From Anagrus nilaparvatae (taxonomy: Eukaryota > Arthropoda > Insecta > Hymenoptera > Mymaridae), in assembly GCA_022575985.1 (NCBI GenBank), contig JAKSXM010000007.1, positions 23,128,501-23,192,500 of the forward strand: a stretch of DNA of 64,000 nt, read 5' to 3'. The position numbers were made by a program, and so were the translations under genes. The notes below the pieces were generated by a model. That model was given only the letters and a program-made list of their open reading frames with translations. It did no database searches and was not told the origin of the DNA. Positions 58,545 to 64,000 of this stretch are shown here, in pieces. Position 1 is the first letter of the stretch, and every line of letters starts with the position of its first letter.

Positions 58545-59024
58545 TTAACATGGAACATGTTTATACTTCAAAACTTGAAAATTAAGGGGGGGGGGTCAAA
58601 TTTGTCCTATTTAAGGGGGGTCAAATTTGTCCTTTTTAAGGGGGAGGGGTCAAATGAGACTTATAATAATTAGGTAAGTATATATAAATAAATAAAATAC
58701 TTTTAAAAGTCTTTGAAAAATCTGGGCTTATGGACTTAGAATAATATCGATTTAGGGACTTAATATAATTCAGTTTCAGGGATTTGGAATAATTCAGGTT
58801 TAGGGACTTGGAATAATATCGATTAAGGGACTTAGAATAATTCAGGTTTAGGGAATCAGAATAGTTTAGGTTTAGAATCTTAACAGCTAATGAGGTGATA
58901 ATTACAAATTATAAAAATAGAAAATTGTATTATAATGTTGAGTAACTTTTGTATTATACCTAGTCCTCATCTGTAAGTAAACATGTTCCATGCATTTAGG
59001 TTGTGTTTACTCAAACCGGTTATA
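58545..59024 (+). mobile_element. Family A element inserted in gypsy RT
   Basis: It begins TTAACATGGAACATGTTTAT inside ...GGCGCAACTTAT and ends GTAAACATGTTCCATGCATT, then TTAGGTTGTGTTTACTCAAA, then CCGGTTATAA, after which gypsy sequence resumes (TTTTACATCATTGGATC). It contains three G-run/TCAAATTTGTCC units (58585-58655) and about six ~25-bp 'GGGACTTAGAATAATTCAGG'-like units (58730-58880). There is no coding sequence. The insertion point lies in T-rich DNA on both sides. Confidence 0.8.
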
Positions 59025-59028
59025 AGTT

Positions 59029-59784
59029 TTTTACATCATTGGATCTTTATTCTGGGTTCTAACAACTCCTACAAGATCCTGAGGATCGTCAAAAATTGGC
59101 ATTCTCAACCTACTCTGCTCATATTGAGTTTAATCGCTTTTCCTTTGGACTTCGTTCTATCCTAAAAATATTTGTCCGCCTTGTAGCAAGTGTTTTGAAA
59201 AACATTCCAAACGTAAGAGTATATATTGATGATATTCTCATATATTCTACTGACTTAAAATCACATTTTAAGGCTCTAGAACGTGTAATCCAAAAATTTA
59301 AGGAAGCTAACCTAAAAATACAGAAAATAAATACTCATTCTTAAAACGAGACCTAATCTATTTGGGATTTAAATTTTCACAAAAAGGAGTAGCAACAGAC
59401 CCCAAAAAGTTCGAAGCTATAAAGAAAATGCCAGCGCCAAAAACTATTAGGCAAGTCAGAATTTTTAATGGATTAACAAACTGTTATAGAAGATTTATTA
59501 AAAATTACCAAAATACAGCTCGTCCTTTGACAAATTTATTGATAAAAGACACAGTATTTAAATGGACAGAAGAAACCCAAAAAGCCTTTGAGTTACTAAA
59601 ACAAAAATTGTGCTCAGCACCAATTTTTTCATTTCCAAACCTAAAACAAAAATTTTCCTTATGTACAGACAGCATTGGGTACGGAATTGCTTGTTGTTCA
59701 TGTCAGGGTCCCAAGGGAACAGAAAATCCCATGTGCTATATTTCACGAACTTTAACTGCAAATGAAAAGAAATTCTCCACATAA
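59029..59784 (+). pseudogene. Ty3/gypsy pol remnant, RT core and RNase H start
   Basis: Continues the reverse transcriptase interrupted at 58545. FTSLDLYSGF... (59031-) leads to KLAFSTYSAHIEFNRFSFGL, then VYIDDILIYSTDLKSHFKAL with the catalytic YIDD. A frameshift near 59330 and a stop at 59342-59344 follow. Then come YLGFKFSQKGVATDPKKFEA, IKKMPAPKTIRQVRIFNGLT and NCYRRFIKNY, with the RNase H-like segment WTEETQKAFELLKQKL and CTDSIGYGIACC (the first RNase H Asp is in CTDS). The frame ends at ANEKKFST with TAA, where relatives continue with RNase H and integrase. The 3' part is missing and replaced by a family A fragment. Confidence 0.8.
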
Positions 59785-59808
59785 ACATTTTTTTCTTTAT
59801 ATTCTACA

Positions 59809-59934
59809 TTTTTCCTTAGACCCGAATTATTTTAAGTCCCATTTGACCCCTCCGCTAAATCGGACATTTCTGACCCACACCTTAATTTTCGAATTCCAAG
59901 AGTACCCTTCACTATAAACATGTACCATGTTAAA
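59809..59934 (-). mobile_element. Family A fragment at the gypsy 3' break
   Basis: The right edge ATAAACATGTACCATGTTAA is the family A start in reverse. Leftward CTTAATTTTCG, CTGACCCACACC and TTAAGTCCCATTTGACCCCT match the 7.2-kb and 58.5-kb copies. The hairpin end is missing on the left. Confidence 0.6.
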
Positions 59935-60561
59935 AGTTTTTATTATGAAAAATATTTTTAATATGGAACACATTAACAAAGAAGTATACTATATAATATA
60001 GAAATATTTTTCAAAACTCAAATATTTACAACATTTATTTAATTGTTTTGTTTTTTAATTAGCGTTTTTTTTACTTAGTTTTTTAAATAATCACCAGCCT
60101 AATATTTATTATATTTTTAAATCGCCGCGAATAGATAAAGATAAGAAATAGATGGATAAAATTATTTTACATTTGCATTTATATTACCACCATGATGTAA
60201 ATTATATTAGTACTATGATGTAAAATTATTTATCAGATATCCCGGGCTGCAAATTATAAAAGAATTGGTTATAATGTAAGTGTATTATACTTTTTTCATA
60301 ATCCATGAATAATGTCTTTCTACGAATTATTTCTACGAAAAAAAATAAAAACGCAGGAAGGCAAAAATAATGCAGAAAATTATCACCTACAAGAGATTTA
60401 ATTAACTTCGTGCAAAAAAAAAATAGAAAACTGATTTCCTATATGTAACAGAGAGCCCAAGCTTTTTTTCCCGTGGTAAGTAGAGAATACAATCAATCGT
60501 TGGCTTAACTAGAAATACGTCCATTGTCTTATTACTCCCGTCATAATACGGGAGGGGGTTG
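59935..60561. other. AT-rich spacer
   Basis: Nothing coding; short complex patch near 60480-60550 only. Confidence 0.4.
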
Positions 60562-61140
60562 TATTATTACTGGCAACTATCCGATTTGATCTAGTACAGG
60601 TTTTTTGGGTTGCTGATCACGAATTTCGGGATCGTTTTGTTAAGAATTGGGGCTTCACCTTAAATAATAAATTAGCAAAAACTACTCCTAAAATTGGATA
60701 TTTTTTGTATAAACGCACTTTGAGCTAAAAATTTCACCCTTCAATTAGCTTAAAGTGAGAAAATAGAAAAAATATCCCTTTTGGGGTAGTTTTTGCTAAT
60801 TTAAGGGTGAAACATTAATTTTTCAAGATCCCAAAAATCCGTATGGTCCAAATCTGGCTGCTCAAAGTGCAAAAATAGCAAAAATATTCCATTTTGGGGA
60901 TAGTTTTAACTTATTAAAGGAAATAAATTACAAAAGTTCTTGATCAGCGACTCAAAAAACCAATACAAGACCAAATCTGGGCCCTCAAAGTGTGAACATA
61001 TAAACAATGTCGCTTTTTGGTGATAGCTTTTGCTAATTTAAGGGTGAAGTCCCAATTATTTTACAAAATTACTCCAAATTCGTGATCAGCGACCCGAAAA
61101 ACCTATAGTAGACCAAATCTTGTGGTTGCCAGTAATAATA
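60562..61140. repeat. 579-bp foldback, TATTATTACTGGCAAC ends
   Basis: TATTATTACTGGCAAC at 60562-60577 and GTTGCCAGTAATAATA at 61125-61140 are exact inverted ends. The arms continue with GGGTTGCTGATCACGAATTT against AAATTCGTGATCAGCGACCC, and GGGGCTTCACCTTAAAT against its partner near 61043. The interior holds further diverged copies of the same modules ('TTTTTGCTAATTTAAGGGTGA', 'GATCAGCGACTCAAAAAACC'), so it is built from about four related units. Non-coding. Confidence 0.8.
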
Positions 61141-64000
61141 TCAATACTTTTTTTTATTCATCTAGTATTAAACATATTTTAAATTTTAGAAAATTTTTTT
61201 TTTATGATGAGCTAATTTATACAGAACTTGTAAAAAATAATTTTATGGAATAATTAAATTTCTTAGAAAAAATTAGTACTTTTATTTTAATAAAATTAGA
61301 GTTTCCAAGAAAAAAAAATATAAAGAAAAGCATTAAAAAAAAGAAAAATTAAAAAAAGAAAATTATAAATTACTTATCTTACACTTAAGCATTTATTAAA
61401 TTTAATTATTGTAATAAAGTAATTTAAAAAAAAAAAACTTAACTAAAAAAGCATAATCTTTTAAATTAAATTAAGTTTATTTTATAATTTAAAAAAATAT
61501 ATTAACTGTATAAATTATATAAATATGAATTTTTTAGAGGGTGAAAAAAAAATTGTGTATAAACTTGGCACAAACAATTCAAATATTTTACGTCTAGTTG
61601 AGAATCAGGTCATATTATACTTTATAATCTTTCATTTTAAACTTAAAAAAAAGGAAGAAATTTACGAACTTTTTTTTTATCAAGTTTCATTATAAAATAT
61701 TTTCTTTTTTTTTCGCTTTTTAATAAAATACAATATTGAAATTTTTATTTAAATTATGTTAGAAAAAATTGTATAAAAATATTTTCTAAAAATTTATGAT
61801 AAATTGATTTTTATACTTTTATTTTAAAAGATTACATTTTTTATATACATAAAGCTTATAATAAGTATTGTTAATATTGAACATTTCATGTCAAATTACA
61901 CTATAAATTTTTTTTTATAATTTCTCACTCAAAGAAAAACTAGCTTTACTTTTTTTTAGATACTAAAATTTATAAAAAGTTTATCTTCCTGTATGTAGAT
62001 CCTTTTGAAAGTATCTGAATCTACCAGAAAAATTTGTTTTCCTACTCCAAAAATTTTTTCAAGTTTGGCATGCTGATGCAGTGCTAATGATCATTGTCAG
62101 CCGTTTGATAGATTGGAAAAAAATATTAATGGCAAGTTTACTAATCCCAGATTAGATTGACAACTTGGCCTTTGCTTAAAAGAATTTAAAAAGAAATTTG
62201 AAAAACTATTCTAAAAATTAAAAGTAATTTACAGCAAAAATCTCCCTTACAATGATTATAATTTTCAAAAAACATAATTTACATGAAATACTCCATATAC
62301 ATTAAAAACCTTCACCTAAATATTGTGTTACTACAAAAAAAATAAAAACGTGTTACAAAAACTAAGGGACACTAATTCTTTTAAACATTAAAAATTTATT
62401 AAATAAGAGCTTTTAACGTACTTAAAATAATTTCCACATATGGAACTTTCCTTAATTATGTTAAAAAATACAAAAAATATCATAATTATTTATAAAACAA
62501 ACTAAAACATTTTCTTGAGATAAAACACAACTTGATACAAATTATAATTTATTTAATAAATGTTTAAGACATAAAAGTACTCAAGAAATAAAAGCTTAAC
62601 AAACTAATTTAAAATTATCATATTTATTTAGTAAAACAAAAATAAAAAACTTTATAAACAAAGTAAAAACAAGTTATCAATAAAGTTTTTCTTTAAAAAA
62701 AAAATAAAACTTTTATAATTTAACACACTTGAAAATAAACAAAGTACTTTTAGTAATGTAATCTGTTGTGTATAATATAAAATAGAGAGAGTAAGAGAGA
62801 GTAAGAGTGAATAATTGCATATATGTTGCTATATTTACTTATTATAATATTACAAAAGCCTTTTTTTTTTATTTTGTTAAAAGCAAAAGCAAGTTTTATT
62901 ATAATAACACTTATACAGAAAAAATGACTTAATAACTAAAGGATGTTACAAAAAAATATTTTTTTTTTTTTATACTCATGTAATTTTTTAACAATATAAA
63001 AAATATACTCCTTTTGTGGGTATAGAATATGTTAAGTAATGTTCAAAAAAAATAAAAAATTCAGAGATTGCTCAGCAAAAAAATTTTTTTTTTGTTTGAA
63101 TGAGATGCAATTTTTCATCTATATAATTTTTTTTTCTTGTACATATGAATTATTTTATACTCCCTTTTTTTTTTAATTTGACATTATTATTATTTTTACA
63201 TAATAATCTCATAAATTTTTTTTTGCTTATAAATCTGTAAAAAATTAATTACACGTTAGAAAATCCGAAAATTTTTGAATAAAATACTTATTTCTATCAA
63301 CGTACAGCACAAATATATGTTTGTACTACTTAGAAATTAAAATAAAACTGTAAATTATTGTTATTATTATTTCGTGACTAAAGATAAATAACTTTTGGCA
63401 ATATAATATATATAAATGTGCATACGCAATTAGTATGAGAGGGTAACTCGTATCAATTTTCAATGACTGCCTAGAAATGCATTTAACCCTCTCATATATT
63501 ACATTGCACATGCAGAGCCCTGCAGCATCACATCGTTATCGCATTGGATTTTTGTTTTAATATACATTCTACTTCCATATATATATATAACGTTAATGTT
63601 ATTTATAGTCTTTATAATATTATGTATACGTTAAATTGCAACTCTATATTATAAAATATTTCTCTATATATTATGCATAAAAGGTAAGTATAACGCATAG
63701 TGCTTAATGGTCCTTTTAAATAGTTAGAGGTAGTAGTTCAGATATATGGAATAAACATCAGATTTGTTTATATAAACTCTAATAAAAATATGCTTTTAAA
63801 TTTATAAACTTTATCGATAGTTACCCTAGTCAAAAAAAATAACATTACTGGGATCTGGACTGTTTATGGTTATAGAATTTCTGGGAGTTACTTTACTGTC
63901 ACTCAAGAATTGCGTGTAATATAACAATTTTCAAATCCCCCAGCAAATTTTACTAAAGCTCCCTTAAAAGCTTTTTTTATTTCAGGCACGATCACATATT
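61141..64000. other. AT-rich intergenic DNA to window end
   Basis: Homopolymer and AT runs, a GAGAGAGTAAGAGAGAGTAA patch at about 62784-62806, and short inverted TGAGAGGGT / ACCCTCTCA at about 63436-63495. No gene supported. Confidence 0.5.

Noticed and set aside
1..64000. tRNA, rRNA or integrated viral genes
   Set aside because: No cloverleaf, rRNA core motif or viral structural/replication gene was recognised. The only pol-like sequences are retrotransposon remnants.

Overview
The window is very AT-rich, intron-bearing, repeat-dense animal DNA, most likely from an insect. The evidence is an insect-type secreted GMC oxidoreductase gene with a 69-bp GT-AG intron, a Penelope-like element with an endonuclease domain, Jockey/CR1-like LINE debris, Tigger and MULE transposase remnants, and many foldback and MITE-like repeats. 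An AT-rich hymenopteran such as a parasitoid wasp would fit, but nothing in the window fixes the order.

Host genes are few. A GMC oxidoreductase (glucose-dehydrogenase-like) lies at 17943-19940 on +, complete except for one in-frame TAG. A probable terminal exon of a small secreted orphan protein lies at 40541-40903 on -. Around 27.3-31 kb there are signs of a decayed histone locus: a minus-strand H2A-like N-terminal remnant, CCAATCA promoter boxes, a TATA box, and two histone-type 3' stem-loops (29657-29672 and 30918-30933) ending units with no recognisable histone coding sequence. A Jockey-like ORF1 remnant (28022-29133) sits in the middle.

Layout: 1-956 MULE transposase remnant; 2.6-4.2 kb foldback plus Tigger remnant; 5.3-6.3 kb two MITEs; 7.2-8.1 kb, 13-14 kb, 17 kb, 22 kb, 25 kb repeat elements; 17.9-19.9 kb GMC gene; 26.5-31 kb LINE and histone-like debris; 31.4-33.4 kb minus-strand LINE split by repeat insertions; 36.4-38.3 kb Penelope-like element with a degenerate hammerhead-ribozyme motif; 40.5 kb orphan exon; 42-57 kb mostly unannotatable AT-rich DNA with foldbacks; 58.1-59.8 kb Ty3/gypsy pol interrupted by a repeat insertion; 60.6-61.1 kb foldback; the rest is featureless.

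The most coherent undescribed system is a repeat family, here called family A, with at least eight copies (7206, 13084, 17028, 29996, 32065, 32801, 58545, 59809). Full copies start TTAACATGGAACATGTT and end with the inverse motif, a small hairpin and ACCGGTTA. They carry G-rich and ~25-bp tandem arrays inside. The architecture resembles non-autonomous Helentron (HINE/DINE-1-like) elements. One copy sits inside the gypsy reverse transcriptase and one inside a LINE reverse transcriptase, which helps define the ends. A second family of long-armed foldbacks (family B) recurs at 7.75, 13.4, 21.8 and 41.9 kb. All calls come from reading the sequence; no searches were run.
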